Positions 8,599 to 16,869 of a stretch of 64,000 nucleotides of DNA are shown here, piece by piece. How positions within the stretch are numbered: position 1 is the first letter of the stretch; each line of letters opens with the position of its first letter. The DNA is from Sporosarcina sp. ZBG7A. Lineage in GTDB: Bacteria; Bacillota; Bacilli; Bacillales_A; Planococcaceae. Below the pieces are notes generated by a model. That model did not search any database. It was not told the DNA's origin and saw only the letters and a program-made list of their open reading frames with translations. The position numbers and the translations under genes were made by a program. Location: the NCBI RefSeq assembly GCF_000813425.1, contig NZ_JWIB01000010.1:236001-300000 (forward strand), given 5' to 3'.

Positions 8599-8868
8599 TT
8601 GGCGGAAAATGAAATGATCATTTGCAGATGTGAAGAAGTGACTTATGGTGAGTTGAAGAATACAGCTGAAACGTATAATTGTTCCGCACGAGAACTAAAA
8701 TTGCGAACTCGTGCAGGCATGGGGTATTGCGGAGGAAGAACGTGTCGATCCATGGTGGACAGCATTGCACACGCTTCTACTGAAAGAGATGTTACGCAAG
8801 TCACATTAAAATATCAGCCACCTATTAGACCAGTAAGTTTCGGTAGTTTGGGGGAGATTACAAAATGA
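8599..8868 (+). CDS. BFD-like [2Fe-2S]-binding protein, D-hydroxyproline dehydrogenase accessory subunit
   Basis: A small protein of 89 residues with the four-cysteine pattern of bacterioferritin-associated ferredoxin domains: IICRCEEV near the N-terminus and GYCGGRTC about 35 residues later. Such domains often form the C-terminal part of the HcnB/LhpE-like oxidoreductase; here it is a separate gene. The TTG at 8599 is preferred because AGGTGAGG lies at proper spacing; a GTG at 8590 overlaps that site. Its stop overlaps the next gene's ATG (ATGA). It probably passes electrons between the flavin subunits of the dehydrogenase encoded on both sides of the regulator. Confidence 0.8.
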   Translation: MAENEMIICRCEEVTYGELKNTAETYNCSARELKLRTRAGMGYCGGRTCRSMVDSIAHASTERDVTQVTLKYQPPIRPVSFGSLGEITK

Positions 8869-9203
8869 CAAGTAGAATTATTAACCATCCAGTACTGGAT
8901 AAAGTGGACGACACAGATTTTGTTTCTTTTACATTCAACAACGATGAAATACGCGGGTTGAGAAACGAATCACTTGCTGCTGCATTACTTGCGAACAATA
9001 TCCGGACGTTGCGTGTTCATGAAGAAAGCGGCACACCTCGTGGGATTTATTGTAATATCGGACATTGCTTCGAATGTCGTGTCACAGTGAACGGACAGCA
9101 AGGAGTTAGAGCATGCCTGACTCCTATTCAAGAAGGCATGACAGTCTCAAGCGGGGAAAAGTTTCTGACATCTGTGAAAGATTGGAGGTCGAATAATGAA
9201 TAG
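8865..9203 (+). CDS. (2Fe-2S) ferredoxin-like protein, HcnA/sarcosine-oxidase-alpha N-terminal type
   Basis: A 112-residue protein with a plant-type [2Fe-2S] cysteine pattern, YCNIGHCFECRV followed by RACLTP. The preceding segment SLAAALLANNIRTLRVHEE is characteristic of HcnA-like subunits and the N-terminal domain of sarcosine oxidase alpha. It overlaps the upstream gene by four bases and the downstream oxidoreductase by eight, indicating tight translational coupling. The likely role is electron transfer in a multi-subunit D-hydroxyproline dehydrogenase with the FAD protein at 5447-6628 and the oxidoreductase that follows. Confidence 0.82.
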   Translation: MTSRIINHPVLDKVDDTDFVSFTFNNDEIRGLRNESLAAALLANNIRTLRVHEESGTPRGIYCNIGHCFECRVTVNGQQGVRACLTPIQEGMTVSSGEKFLTSVKDWRSNNE

Positions 9204-10422
9204 AGTCATTGTTATCGGTGCAGGGCCTTCAGGATTATCTGCCGCCATCACTATCGCAGAAAACGGAAACGAAGTTCTAATTCTTGATGAATATATGCTA
9301 GCCGGTGGACGTTTGTTAGGTCAGCTTTATGAAGAAGAAAACGGGAAATGGTGGAATGGCATTAAGGAATCGAAAAGTCTGCATGACAAAGCCGTTGCGC
9401 TCGGCATTGAAATTCGGTTAGGCACGCCTGTTTCCAACATTGAAAAGCTGGATGGATCCTGGGTGATTTATACGGATGAAGAAACGCACTATACACAGCA
9501 CCTCTTGCTTGCAACCGGTGCAGCTGAAGTACCACTACCGATACCTGGCTGGACGCTACCGGGTGTAATGTCCGTAGGTGCCGCCCAAGTGATGACGAAT
9601 GTACATAGAGTCAAACCCGGAAATCGTGGAGTTATTATCGGTGTGAATGTGCTGTCATCCGCCATCGCCATGGAATTGAAACTTGCTGATATCGATGTTG
9701 CCTGCATCACGTTACCAAAGATGAATCAGGTGACGAAAGAATCGGGTAATCCAATGGATGTTATGAATTCACTACTACACGTTTCGCATATGGCTCCTTC
9801 TGCGTTCGTTAAATTCGGAAGTAAATTGATGAAAAATGAATTCATGAAAAAGATGGGAATTACGTTCTTCCCGAAAAAAGGTGTGAAAATGTGGGATATT
9901 CCCATTATGCTTCGAAAAGCGGTCATTAATATTTATGGTGAGAATGCTGTAGAAGGTGTGACGATTGCTACAATTAATGCATCGGGAGAAGTGATTGAAG
10001 GAACTGAAGAAAATATTAGTGCAGATTTTGTTTGTATCGCTGGCGGGTTGTATCCTTTGGCGGAGTTGGCGGCAGTTGCTGGCTGTCCGTTCTATTACAT
10101 TGAAGAATTGGGTGGGTATGTCCCTCTTCATAATAAACGAATGGAGACAGTATTGGATGGACTTTATGTTGCTGGAAACATTACGGGTGTTGAAGGGGCT
10201 AAGGTGGCGATAAGCCAAGGGGTTACTGCAGGGCTTGCGATTGCGAATAACCTCAGTGGTGGTAAACAGGAAGTTGAAATCAATGAAGCGATTAAGAGAA
10301 TCGAACATACTCGAGATAATGCTTTTATTCAATTCCATCCCGCTGTGAAGGAAGGTAAGGAGAAACTTCAACGGTATTGGGAGGAGTATGGGCAGGAAGT
10401 AAAGGTTGGCGTCACTAGTTAA
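9196..10422 (+). CDS. FAD/NAD(P)-binding oxidoreductase, HcnB/LhpE-like subunit
   Basis: A 408-residue pyridine-nucleotide-disulphide oxidoreductase-like flavoprotein. An N-terminal Rossmann motif VIVIGAGPSGLSAAITIAE lies at residues 4-22, with a second nucleotide-binding region around GVIIGVNVLSSAIAMEL. The family ATG motif appears as LLATGAAE, and near the end is VAGNITGVEGAKVAISQG. It lacks the C-terminal BFD domain found in fused homologues, which is supplied by the gene at 8599. It is the last gene of the three-gene sigma-54 operon and is followed by a strong terminator. The overall set resembles HcnABC, but the epimerase, deaminase and aldehyde dehydrogenase point to hydroxyproline rather than glycine oxidation to cyanide. 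Confidence 0.83.
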   Translation: MNRVIVIGAGPSGLSAAITIAENGNEVLILDEYMLAGGRLLGQLYEEENGKWWNGIKESKSLHDKAVALGIEIRLGTPVSNIEKLDGSWVIYTDEETHYTQHLLLATGAAEVPLPIPGWTLPGVMSVGAAQVMTNVHRVKPGNRGVIIGVNVLSSAIAMELKLADIDVACITLPKMNQVTKESGNPMDVMNSLLHVSHMAPSAFVKFGSKLMKNEFMKKMGITFFPKKGVKMWDIPIMLRKAVINIYGENAVEGVTIATINASGEVIEGTEENISADFVCIAGGLYPLAELAAVAGCPFYYIEELGGYVPLHNKRMETVLDGLYVAGNITGVEGAKVAISQGVTAGLAIANNLSGGKQEVEINEAIKRIEHTRDNAFIQFHPAVKEGKEKLQRYWEEYGQEVKVGVTS

Positions 10423-10434
10423 CGTTTTCATAGC

Positions 10435-10490
10435 AGAAGGGGCTGTCTCGAAGAGTCGTGTAAATGACTTCTCGGGATAGCCCCTTCTTT
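10435..10490 (+). terminator. Rho-independent terminator after the dehydrogenase accessory operon
   Basis: AGAAGGGGCTGTC and GGATAGCCCCTTCTTT form a long stem starting 12 bases after the oxidoreductase stop, with an inner hairpin in the loop (AAGAGTC/GACTTCT). It closes the rightward operon. Confidence 0.8.
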
Positions 10491-10511
10491 GAATAGTAAT
10501 ATTAAAAGTGT

Positions 10512-10632
10512 TGATTTACGTTTCAGATGAACGCTTTCCGAGGGGCTTGCCCTCAGCCTCCTCGCTCGCTTGCTGCGGGGTCTTCGGACTTCGCTGATCC
10601 CTCCGGAGTCGCCATCTTCCACTTCAATCCAC
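10512..10632. repeat. GC-rich intergenic element of a type common in Bacillaceae genomes
   Basis: A GC-rich island of about 120 bases in AT-rich DNA, with phrases such as CGCTTTCCGAGGGGC, CCTCAGCCTCCTCGCTCGC, CTGCGGGGTCTTCG and CTCCGGAGTCGCC. I recognise this phrase order from interspersed non-coding elements in many Bacillaceae and Planococcaceae genomes. Segments can pair internally (GAGGGGCTTGCCCTC). It lies between two convergent units and shows no credible coding content. Confidence 0.6.
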
Positions 10633-10763
10633 ATGACTACTTGGAGACAGTATCATATTTAATAATGGGATAGCTCCATCTAAATTCCTTTGGATAATTT
10701 TAAGCACACATTAACGGGTACAAGATCCTACGTAACCTCTCTAAAAAACCATTATCGTATCTT

Positions 10764-11768
10764 TTAAATCGTTACATACTGCCCTAGTTTTTGCTCTCTC
10801 GCAGTTTCATATACGCCAATTGCTACCGCTAAGTCAAAGTAAGCGGCGCCGACGCATTTGAAGAATGTGATTTCGTGTTCGTTTTCGCGGGCTGCTAGTG
10901 TACCAACATAAGCATCTTTCAATTCCCCATGAATTTCGTCATATGACCAGTCGCTTTGAGCGTTTGCGTGAATTAGCTCTCCCGCTTCTTCAGTGGCACC
11001 GTGGAAATCATCCACAATGACTTTGTCTGCACGACATATGAACGTATGATCCACTTCTCTCATATGGGGCAAGTACGAGCCTACTCCGTTCACATGGGTT
11101 CCTGGTTGAATATCATCGCCATTAAATACAGGTGTCTCCGATCTTGTGCTGCAATTAATGATATGAGATTTTCGAACGACTTCGGATTTTTGTTCCTCTG
11201 GTATTACTTCGATGTTTATCGAAGTAGCGATGCCGAATTCAAGTAATTTCTCTTTAAACTTCTCGGCATTCAATTTTGTTCGATTCACTAGATTAATGGT
11301 CTTTATATCTCGTACTTCCAATACGCCGAGCACCTGTTCAAAAGCCATTCCGCCAGTTCCAATACAGGTTAAAACCTCTGCGCTTTCCAACGCATATAGA
11401 TCAGTTGCAATCGCACTTAATGCACCTGTCCTTAAACGTGTTAAATAGGATGCGTTAACGAGTGAGACATGCTCCCCAGTTTTCGCATCAGACACAAGTG
11501 TAACGCCTTGAGTAGTTTTGCCTCCTGATTCCCTGTTGTGGGGGAAAATCGTGACCGCTTTCATCGCCATCAATTCCTTATCCAAGTCTGCACTCGGCAT
11601 ATATAAAACACTTGCCTCATGTTTTTTAAATTCAATAACTGTCCTAAGCGGATTTTCCACTTGCTCCTCTACTTTTGCTTTTAAGAGGTGTTTTAAATCT
11701 TGAACTGCTTTATCCATTTTATACATGCTTTGAATTGTTTTTTCATCGAGTACGATCAAAATGTTCAA
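10764..11768 (-). CDS. Ornithine cyclodeaminase/mu-crystallin family protein, possible 1-pyrroline-2-carboxylate reductase
   Basis: A 334-residue protein of the ornithine cyclodeaminase/mu-crystallin family. Visible are KAVTIFPHNRESGGKTTQG, SYLTRLRTGALSAIATDLYA and the nucleotide-binding loop ECL-type CIGTGGMAFEQV. Members next to proline-racemase-family genes often reduce 1-pyrroline-2-carboxylate to L-proline after 3-hydroxyproline dehydration; others act as ornithine cyclodeaminases or alanine dehydrogenases. The TTG at 11768 touches its ribosome site AAAGGG, so a TTG at 11759 (protein starting before IVLDEKT) is equally likely. It is divergent from the XRE-cupin regulator, with palindromes between them. 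The substrate cannot be decided from sequence. Confidence 0.8.
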   Translation of the reverse strand: MNILIVLDEKTIQSMYKMDKAVQDLKHLLKAKVEEQVENPLRTVIEFKKHEASVLYMPSADLDKELMAMKAVTIFPHNRESGGKTTQGVTLVSDAKTGEHVSLVNASYLTRLRTGALSAIATDLYALESAEVLTCIGTGGMAFEQVLGVLEVRDIKTINLVNRTKLNAEKFKEKLLEFGIATSINIEVIPEEQKSEVVRKSHIINCSTRSETPVFNGDDIQPGTHVNGVGSYLPHMREVDHTFICRADKVIVDDFHGATEEAGELIHANAQSDWSYDEIHGELKDAYVGTLAARENEHEITFFKCVGAAYFDLAVAIGVYETAREQKLGQYVTI

Positions 11769-11777
11769 CCCTTTCTT

Positions 11778-11815
11778 TTATCATATTTGATAATGTGATA
11801 TACCTTATATAGGTA
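11778..11815. promoter_or_regulatory. Two palindromes in a divergent promoter region, candidate operators
   Basis: TTATCATATTTGATAA (11778-11793) and TACCTTATATAGGTA (11801-11815) are near-perfect inverted repeats in the 73-base gap between the ornithine cyclodeaminase-family gene and the XRE-cupin gene. They are natural candidates for autoregulatory sites of that regulator and may overlap -10 regions of both genes. Confidence 0.45.
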
Positions 11816-11841
11816 AAGAATTTCAGAGGAGTGTGTTTGTG

Positions 11842-12378
11842 ATGGATCAACCCATTGGTGAAAGAATTCGTGACATACGGAAAGAAAACAAAATGACCTT
11901 GAAAGAAGTGGCGGAGAGAACAGGCTTTTCGATCAGCTTTGTTTCGCAATTGGAAAGAGGTAAGAGTAATGCCACGTTAGAGTCTTTAAAAAAGCTCTCT
12001 TTAGCTTTAAATGTAAGTCCCGCCATATTCTTTGATGAAGGAAACAATACAAGTAATTACGACACATCATCAGAAACAGAAAAATTGAGCCATCATAATA
12101 TCATGTATAAAAGTTTACATCATCCATTGAAAGACTATGCTTTCCAACCCCTACTTGTTAACTTGAAGCCCGGGCAAAATGAAGGGAATGCCTTTACACA
12201 CAACGGCCAAGAATTCCTCTTTGTATTAAAAGGTGTACTTACCGTCTTACTTAATAATGAAAAAATCGAACTAAAAGAACATGAATCGATCATGTTCGAT
12301 TCTAACCAAACACATTACTGGTATAACTATACAGACGAAGAAGTCGTCTTCCTGTGCGTTTCTTATGATTTTCAATAA
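11842..12378 (+). CDS. XRE-family transcriptional regulator with C-terminal cupin domain
   Basis: About 178 residues. The N-terminal helix-turn-helix (IGERIRDIRKENKMTLKEVA, then SISFVSQLERGKSNATLESL) is of the lambda Cro/XRE type, followed by a single-domain cupin from about residue 95 (NEGNAFTHNGQEFLFVLKG, then HESIMFDSNQTHYWYN). Proteins with this layout sense small ligands and regulate amino-acid or polyamine catabolism. AGGAG at 11827-11831 is ten bases from ATG 11842. A GTG at 11839 is possible, and a GTG at 11833 is too close. It likely controls its divergent neighbour and perhaps the symporter and racemase genes downstream. Confidence 0.85.
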   Translation: MDQPIGERIRDIRKENKMTLKEVAERTGFSISFVSQLERGKSNATLESLKKLSLALNVSPAIFFDEGNNTSNYDTSSETEKLSHHNIMYKSLHHPLKDYAFQPLLVNLKPGQNEGNAFTHNGQEFLFVLKGVLTVLLNNEKIELKEHESIMFDSNQTHYWYNYTDEEVVFLCVSYDFQ

Positions 12379-12411
12379 TAGCCGAAGAGACCAAGTGATC
12401 TCATCGGCTAT
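12378..12411. terminator. Bidirectional terminator between convergent genes
   Basis: ATAGCCGAAGAGA and TCTCATCGGCTAT form a stem with a short loop and a T-run on the right. It starts at the stop of the XRE-cupin gene and ends just before the stop of the convergent symporter gene, so it can serve both. Confidence 0.8.
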
Positions 12412-12415
12412 TTCT

Positions 12416-13624
12416 TTATAATTCTTCTACTTTATCTCCAAACCTAGAGTGAACAATAGCAGTTCCTGTTAAATCACCTGCAATATTATTCGTCGTGTTC
12501 CCTGCGTCCACTAATGGTGAAACAGCTGCATAAATAGCCACAATGTCCATAGGTAATCCTAGGGATGTCATTAATATAGCCATCATCACTATGTCCGCCC
12601 CTCTAGCCCCAGCTGTCCCCATCGAAAGAGCCAGTCCGAGAAAAACAAACTGAGCTAACAACCCAAACGTTATTGGGATGTCATATAAATTCGCTGCAAA
12701 AATTGAAGTGACTCCAAATGTTACCGCTAAACCGTCCATATTTATCGTTGCGCCTAAGGGCAATGTGAAACCGTAAATCTTATCGGACACACCTAATTTC
12801 TTAGAGACATTCATGGAAGCTGGCAGAGTAGCGTTACTAGAAGACGTTGCTGCTGCCAACATCAAAGCCGGACTTATGGCACGTAAAAATGTGATTGGTT
12901 TATACTTTGTAAATAAAGCGATAAGCGTCGGATAAACAACAAACAACAATATCGCCAAACCTATAAGTGCACTAAGCACATAGTACAACGCAGAAGATAT
13001 TATAGACATATCTGTCGTGCCCACTAGTTTTGCAATGAGCGCCATTACTCCAAGAGGTGCAAGATACATAATCATGTCCGTGATTTTCAGCATTAAAGCT
13101 GCACCTTCTTGAAAGAGCAATCGCACGGTTTTAGCCTTATCTCCCATACTCAAAAGGGCAACTCCGATAATGATGGCCCCAATAATAATCTGCAACATAT
13201 TCATTTCAACGAAACTACCAAATAGATTATTAGGCGTCCAAGAAACCAGATTATCTATAAAGTTGAATTCTTCTGGTGAAATCGTTTCGCCATCTGTTAG
13301 CATTCCTACAGAGTTTTTCCCCGGGTTCATAATTAAGGCAACTGCTATTCCAATAGATGCAGCTATAACAGTAGTAGCCATATAATACATAATCGTTACC
13401 CCACCTATAGATCGTAACGACTTAACATTAGGTAAGTTCGTTATCCCATCTATTAGCACCAGAAATGTTAAAGGAACGATTAGCCATTGAAGCAAACTAA
13501 TGAAAATATCACCTATTGGCGTAATATAAACTACATTCTCTTTCAAAATCAGCCCTAGCACAATTCCTAAAACAGCCCCAATTGCAACCTGAACGAATAG
13601 ATGTTGTTTCCTCCACCATCCCAT
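12416..13624 (-). CDS. Dicarboxylate/amino acid:cation symporter (DAACS family)
   Basis: A 402-residue multi-spanning carrier of the glutamate/aspartate-dicarboxylate (GltP/DctA) family. The serine-rich re-entrant loop AAATSSSNATLPAS and the substrate/cation-binding motif GATINMDG are both present, as is a C-terminal DAGNTTNNIAGD segment that carries the conserved Asp and Asn ligands. It imports dicarboxylic or neutral amino acids with Na+ or H+. It is preceded by AAAGGGGGG and lies 20 bases downstream of the racemase-family gene at 13645-14655, so the two probably form an operon. Its substrate may be the amino acid that this racemase or dehydratase acts on. Confidence 0.88.
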   Translation of the reverse strand: MGWWRKQHLFVQVAIGAVLGIVLGLILKENVVYITPIGDIFISLLQWLIVPLTFLVLIDGITNLPNVKSLRSIGGVTIMYYMATTVIAASIGIAVALIMNPGKNSVGMLTDGETISPEEFNFIDNLVSWTPNNLFGSFVEMNMLQIIIGAIIIGVALLSMGDKAKTVRLLFQEGAALMLKITDMIMYLAPLGVMALIAKLVGTTDMSIISSALYYVLSALIGLAILLFVVYPTLIALFTKYKPITFLRAISPALMLAAATSSSNATLPASMNVSKKLGVSDKIYGFTLPLGATINMDGLAVTFGVTSIFAANLYDIPITFGLLAQFVFLGLALSMGTAGARGADIVMMAILMTSLGLPMDIVAIYAAVSPLVDAGNTTNNIAGDLTGTAIVHSRFGDKVEEL

Positions 13625-13644
13625 TTCTTCCCCCCCTTTGTTCC

Positions 13645-14655
13645 CTACTTATCTTCTAATAAAAAACCAGTAGGTAATTCATCATGAGGATCTGTTACGA
13701 ACTGATGGAAACCAGTAATATACGCTGTTCCTTCAACTTGTGGTACAACACCTGGTATGCCCGCAATCGTCTCTTCTCCAATAATTTCCCCTTTAAATTG
13801 ACCATCTGTAATACACTCGTGAATAAAGGAATCCCCATTCTTCATTTTTCCATGAGTATATAAAGTTGCGAGCCTAGCAGATGTACCTGTTCCACAAGGC
13901 GAACGATCAATTTGTTCATCGGCAAAGATTGTTACGTTACGTAAATCAGAATCTTCTTTTACAGGTGAGTCAGAATAGATCACTCCATAGATTCCTTTTA
14001 GACCTGGCTCATCTGGGTGAACAACATTATAGTTCGCCTCGACATAATGCTTGATTTTCGTACCCCACTTTTGTAATTGTGGAAGGTCTTTCTTAGACAC
14101 TTTGAAGCCCAATTGATTTGAATCCAGTATCACGTAAAATGCGCCACCAAATCCAATATCTGCGACTAAATCCTTGCCCTCAATTGTCATTTCAATTGAC
14201 TTTTCTAAAACGAATGAAGGTACGTTTTCAAACGAAACAGATTTCACTCGATTCCCTTCCACATTGGCATACGCGATTACTTCACCAGCTGGACTATCAA
14301 TTACAAATCTAGGTCGCTCTTCAGTAACCTCAAATCGTCCGGTTTCGATTCCCATCGTGACAACTGCGATAATTCCATGACCACACATCGTACTCCAACC
14401 CTCGTTATGCATAAACAGTACTCCAAAGTCCGAATCTTCTTTTGCAGGTGGCGTAATAATACATCCATACATTCCATGGTGGCCTCTTGGTTCATACATC
14501 AGCACTTTTCTAAACTCATCTAAATGCTCCATACAATACTCTCTACGTTCTAACTGCGTGTTTCCTTTAATCTCCGGAAAACCATCCGTAATAATTCGTA
14601 AAGGCTCACCAGACACATGCATATCCACCGTTGAAATCATCTTGTTAATAATCAT
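13645..14655 (-). CDS. Proline racemase family enzyme (Cys/Cys type)
   Basis: A 336-residue proline racemase/hydroxyproline epimerase family protein. Cys91 lies in [11 protein letters not shown] and Cys254 in [11 protein letters not shown], so both active-site thiols are kept. The WSTMCGH wording differs from the epimerase at 4407-5447 (YLPMCGHDTIG) and is closer to what I recall from trans-3-hydroxyproline dehydratase-like branches, though those normally have Thr at the second site. The nearby ornithine cyclodeaminase-family reductase would fit a 3-hydroxyproline route. The start has GAGGGAG upstream, and a sigma-A-like promoter lies 50-80 bases before it. The exact substrate is open: proline, 3-hydroxyproline or 4-hydroxyproline. 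Confidence 0.83.
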   Translation of the reverse strand: MIINKMISTVDMHVSGEPLRIITDGFPEIKGNTQLERREYCMEHLDEFRKVLMYEPRGHHGMYGCIITPPAKEDSDFGVLFMHNEGWSTMCGHGIIAVVTMGIETGRFEVTEERPRFVIDSPAGEVIAYANVEGNRVKSVSFENVPSFVLEKSIEMTIEGKDLVADIGFGGAFYVILDSNQLGFKVSKKDLPQLQKWGTKIKHYVEANYNVVHPDEPGLKGIYGVIYSDSPVKEDSDLRNVTIFADEQIDRSPCGTGTSARLATLYTHGKMKNGDSFIHECITDGQFKGEIIGEETIAGIPGVVPQVEGTAYITGFHQFVTDPHDELPTGFLLEDK

Positions 14656-14707
14656 TTTTCCATCTCCCTCTTAAAATCAGCATATTATTGAAGTGGCACT
14701 TAAATTC

Positions 14708-14737
14708 AGTATAATTGAAATATATTAGAATAGTCAA
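14708..14737 (-). promoter_or_regulatory. Sigma-A-like promoter of the racemase/symporter operon
   Basis: On the minus strand TTGACT (14732-14737) and TATACT (14708-14713) are separated by 18 bases, about 50 bases upstream of the racemase ATG. No -24/-12 element is visible here, so this unit appears to be controlled differently from the two sigma-54 units. Confidence 0.55.
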
Positions 14738-14739
14738 TT

Positions 14740-15153
14740 GATTCTTTAGATTAGTAGATATCAAATGTCTTATTGCTCTTTTGCAAAGCCTTTGTTGTTT
14801 AAACCATCTGAGTTGCCATTGTTAAATACCCCGGATTGAATCCGCGGGACATTGCAAGCATACTTCCTAATTTCCAGAGCACTGATCGTTTTTAGACAAG
14901 CAGTTGGTGGCTTGTGGACAAAGGATTAATTGTTCGATTTTGGTTTTCTTTCTCTCTTCTTGGACTGCAACATTTTTGGAAACCTTTTTACACAGACGGC
15001 TTCCTGCAAACCGTTATGAGCGTTACGTGTTTATTCTTATCGTCTTACTTGATTTCCAATTGCTAATGAACCCCAGATAACTGGTTACTATTTATGAGGG
15101 TTGATCCCTATTAGGTTTCGTCTAGTCGCTCACTCATCAAATAATTGGAAAAT
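14740..15153. other. Intergenic region without recognised gene
   Basis: About 410 bases with stop codons in all frames at short spacing and no ribosome site followed by a convincing frame. I see no repeat from the palindrome families described further right. It may be decayed DNA, but nothing identifies its origin. Confidence 0.5.
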
Positions 15154-15202
15154 AAAAGAGTACCACTGCCTGATGATTCATTATCAGACAGTGGTACTCT
15201 TT
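15154..15202. terminator. Strong bidirectional terminator hairpin
   Basis: AAAAGAGTACCACTG and CAGTGGTACTCTTTT form a perfect stem whose loop region (CCTGATGA/TTATCAGA) can extend the pairing. A- and T-runs on the two sides suit termination in either direction. It stands about 200 bases beyond the 3' end of the YfmQ-like gene. Confidence 0.75.
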
Positions 15203-15405
15203 TATACATTTATAGTCACCCGCGTAGGATTAAAGTAAGTAATTTCCGAAAACCAAAATTCTATAACTATTAGTTTACACAGAAAATCCTTTATTATGGG
15301 CTGGCGGTAGTAACCTATCCAACTCCAAAACAAAGGATCCTGCAATAGATTATTGTATATCATGCATTTTCTTTTATTGAATTTATGCTAATTGGAACCC
15401 TTAGT

Positions 15406-15831
15406 TTACATAGTAAATTTTTGTAGATAATCAGAACTAAGACTATAAGAAAAAACTTTCTCCTTGTACTGCTTGACTACATCAACGTGATTATCGGAAC
15501 TATAAACAAAGAAATTAATCTCTTTTTTTCTATTTTTTACGTTGATGACAAATGGAGTAACATTAGTCACTGGATGGAGAAATAACTTTTCATTGCCTGG
15601 AAATATATCGTGTTTTTTCAAGAAGTTAGATTTATTAAAATAGTCCGTAAACCTATCTTTTTCTTCTTCTTCTAAATGCTTTCCGTTAAAAGTTATCATA
15701 ACATCTTTTGTATCAAGATGTGGATGTAGTGCGAATTTGCTTAACCCCCATGCGACAACCGCACTGGGAGGACTCATTAACATTTTGAAAACAAATCCAA
15801 TCAATATCGAACTAGCCAAAGCCCATGTCAT
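15406..15831 (-). CDS. YfmQ-like hypothetical protein
   Basis: A 141-residue protein with one N-terminal hydrophobic segment (about residues 3-30) and a soluble remainder (ITFNGKHLEEEEKDRFTDYF, then NIFPGN-type DIFPGNEKLFLHP). It resembles the uncharacterised YfmQ family of Bacillus as I recall it, in length and in the FNG/YFN/FPGNE phrases. No function is known to me. ATG 15831 follows GGAGTTGATC. It stands alone on the minus strand, with about 370 bases of featureless AT-rich DNA to its right. Confidence 0.65.
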   Translation of the reverse strand: MTWALASSILIGFVFKMLMSPPSAVVAWGLSKFALHPHLDTKDVMITFNGKHLEEEEKDRFTDYFNKSNFLKKHDIFPGNEKLFLHPVTNVTPFVINVKNRKKEINFFVYSSDNHVDVVKQYKEKVFSYSLSSDYLQKFTM

Positions 15832-16200
15832 ATCAGATCAACTCCTTCAGTAATAATATCAAGTTAACAATATAGCTATGGGCATTTTTTTACAGCATGT
15901 AATATATTATCAGAAGACTAGCGATTGTCAAATGGAGCCATGTACAGTATCTTTGTATAGTATTTTAGAGGATGAATGTTCACCTGTTCTTCAAACAAAG
16001 TTTTTCGTGTGATCTTATCCATTAAACGGTCCTTTGTTTTTGACTTGGACAGGAACTACCCGTACCTACCATTATAAAGGGCTTTTTATTTTTGAGTGTT
16101 TTGTTACTATCGGGTTTAAATTACTGCGACGCAAGTGATTTTTTGTAATTAAAGTAACGTGCGAATTCAGTGATCGATATCAGGTTATTTGATAATCAGC
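15832..16200. other. Intergenic region without recognised gene
   Basis: About 370 bases between the YfmQ-like gene and the YkyA-like gene, both on the minus strand. It must hold the YfmQ-like promoter. I see no RNA gene, no long hairpin and no copy of the palindromic repeats. Confidence 0.5.
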
Positions 16201-16839
16201 CTAACTTATATCAGCTATCTTAAAATAATCATTCATTACCTTATTATACTGCTCGGTAACCTGGTTAAATTGTTCAACAACCTCAGACATATGTATACTA
16301 TCTTCGTTTATGGCATCGATCTCATCTTCAAGTTTACCCAGCTCAAAGTTGCCTTGTTCAAGATTTCCAAAGAATGTAGTTTGTGAGTTCAATTGATCTC
16401 GATAGGTGTCAAAAAAGTTCTCCATCAGCTTTTTCCGATTGTTCATGAGTGTCATGAGCTTCGTTGCTTGCTTCTTTTGGTCAGCATCTTTAATCAGCTC
16501 AATGTTTTCATCAATGGACATCAGTTTACTATAAGCGGTTTGGAAGTTTTCTTCAGCCTCGTTCAACTGCTGTTTTTCCATGGATATTTCATGATCCCCC
16601 ACCCTTTGTTTGATGGCGTCAGTGTCTTTGCTATCAAGGCTTAGTACATCATGGTAAATCTCTTGTACCTTTTTTCTATTTACATCTAAGTCCTTTTGGT
16701 GCTCCACGAATTTCTCTTCAAAGGATGCCGACTCCTCCATTTTCTCATGTATTTCTACTGCTTGCTTATGATCAGATTGACAACCAGACAGAAAAGTAAA
16801 TAAACCTAAGATCATGACAAGAAAAACTACTCGTTTCAA
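16201..16839 (-). CDS. YkyA-type cell-wall-binding lipoprotein
   Basis: A 212-residue lipoprotein. The signal sequence ends in the lipobox LSGC (Cys at about residue 20) and is followed by a highly charged, helical, coiled-coil-rich body (EKQQLNEAEENFQTAYSKL, NRKKLMENFFDTYRDQL). This matches the YkyA family of Bacillus, described as putative cell-wall-binding lipoproteins. The TTG start at 16839 follows GGAGGG. It lies 30 bases downstream of a polysaccharide deacetylase gene on the same strand, so the two are probably co-transcribed and act at the envelope. Its molecular role is unknown. Confidence 0.8.
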   Translation of the reverse strand: MKRVVFLVMILGLFTFLSGCQSDHKQAVEIHEKMEESASFEEKFVEHQKDLDVNRKKVQEIYHDVLSLDSKDTDAIKQRVGDHEISMEKQQLNEAEENFQTAYSKLMSIDENIELIKDADQKKQATKLMTLMNNRKKLMENFFDTYRDQLNSQTTFFGNLEQGNFELGKLEDEIDAINEDSIHMSEVVEQFNQVTEQYNKVMNDYFKIADIS

Positions 16840-16869
16840 CTTAAATCCCTCCTCGATTCAATCAGTGCA

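Noticed and set aside
5447..10422. Hydrogen cyanide synthase (hcnABC)
   Set aside because: Subunit types match, but the linked epimerase, DapA-family deaminase and aldehyde dehydrogenase form a hydroxyproline pathway, and the FAD subunit is in a separate operon.
9775..10431. 218-codon minus-strand open frame
   Set aside because: It lies entirely opposite the well-supported FAD/NAD oxidoreductase gene and its translation shows no protein-like pattern.
14740..15153. Insertion-sequence remnant
   Set aside because: Composition suggested decayed mobile DNA, but I found no terminal inverted repeats, target duplication or transposase-like phrase on either strand.
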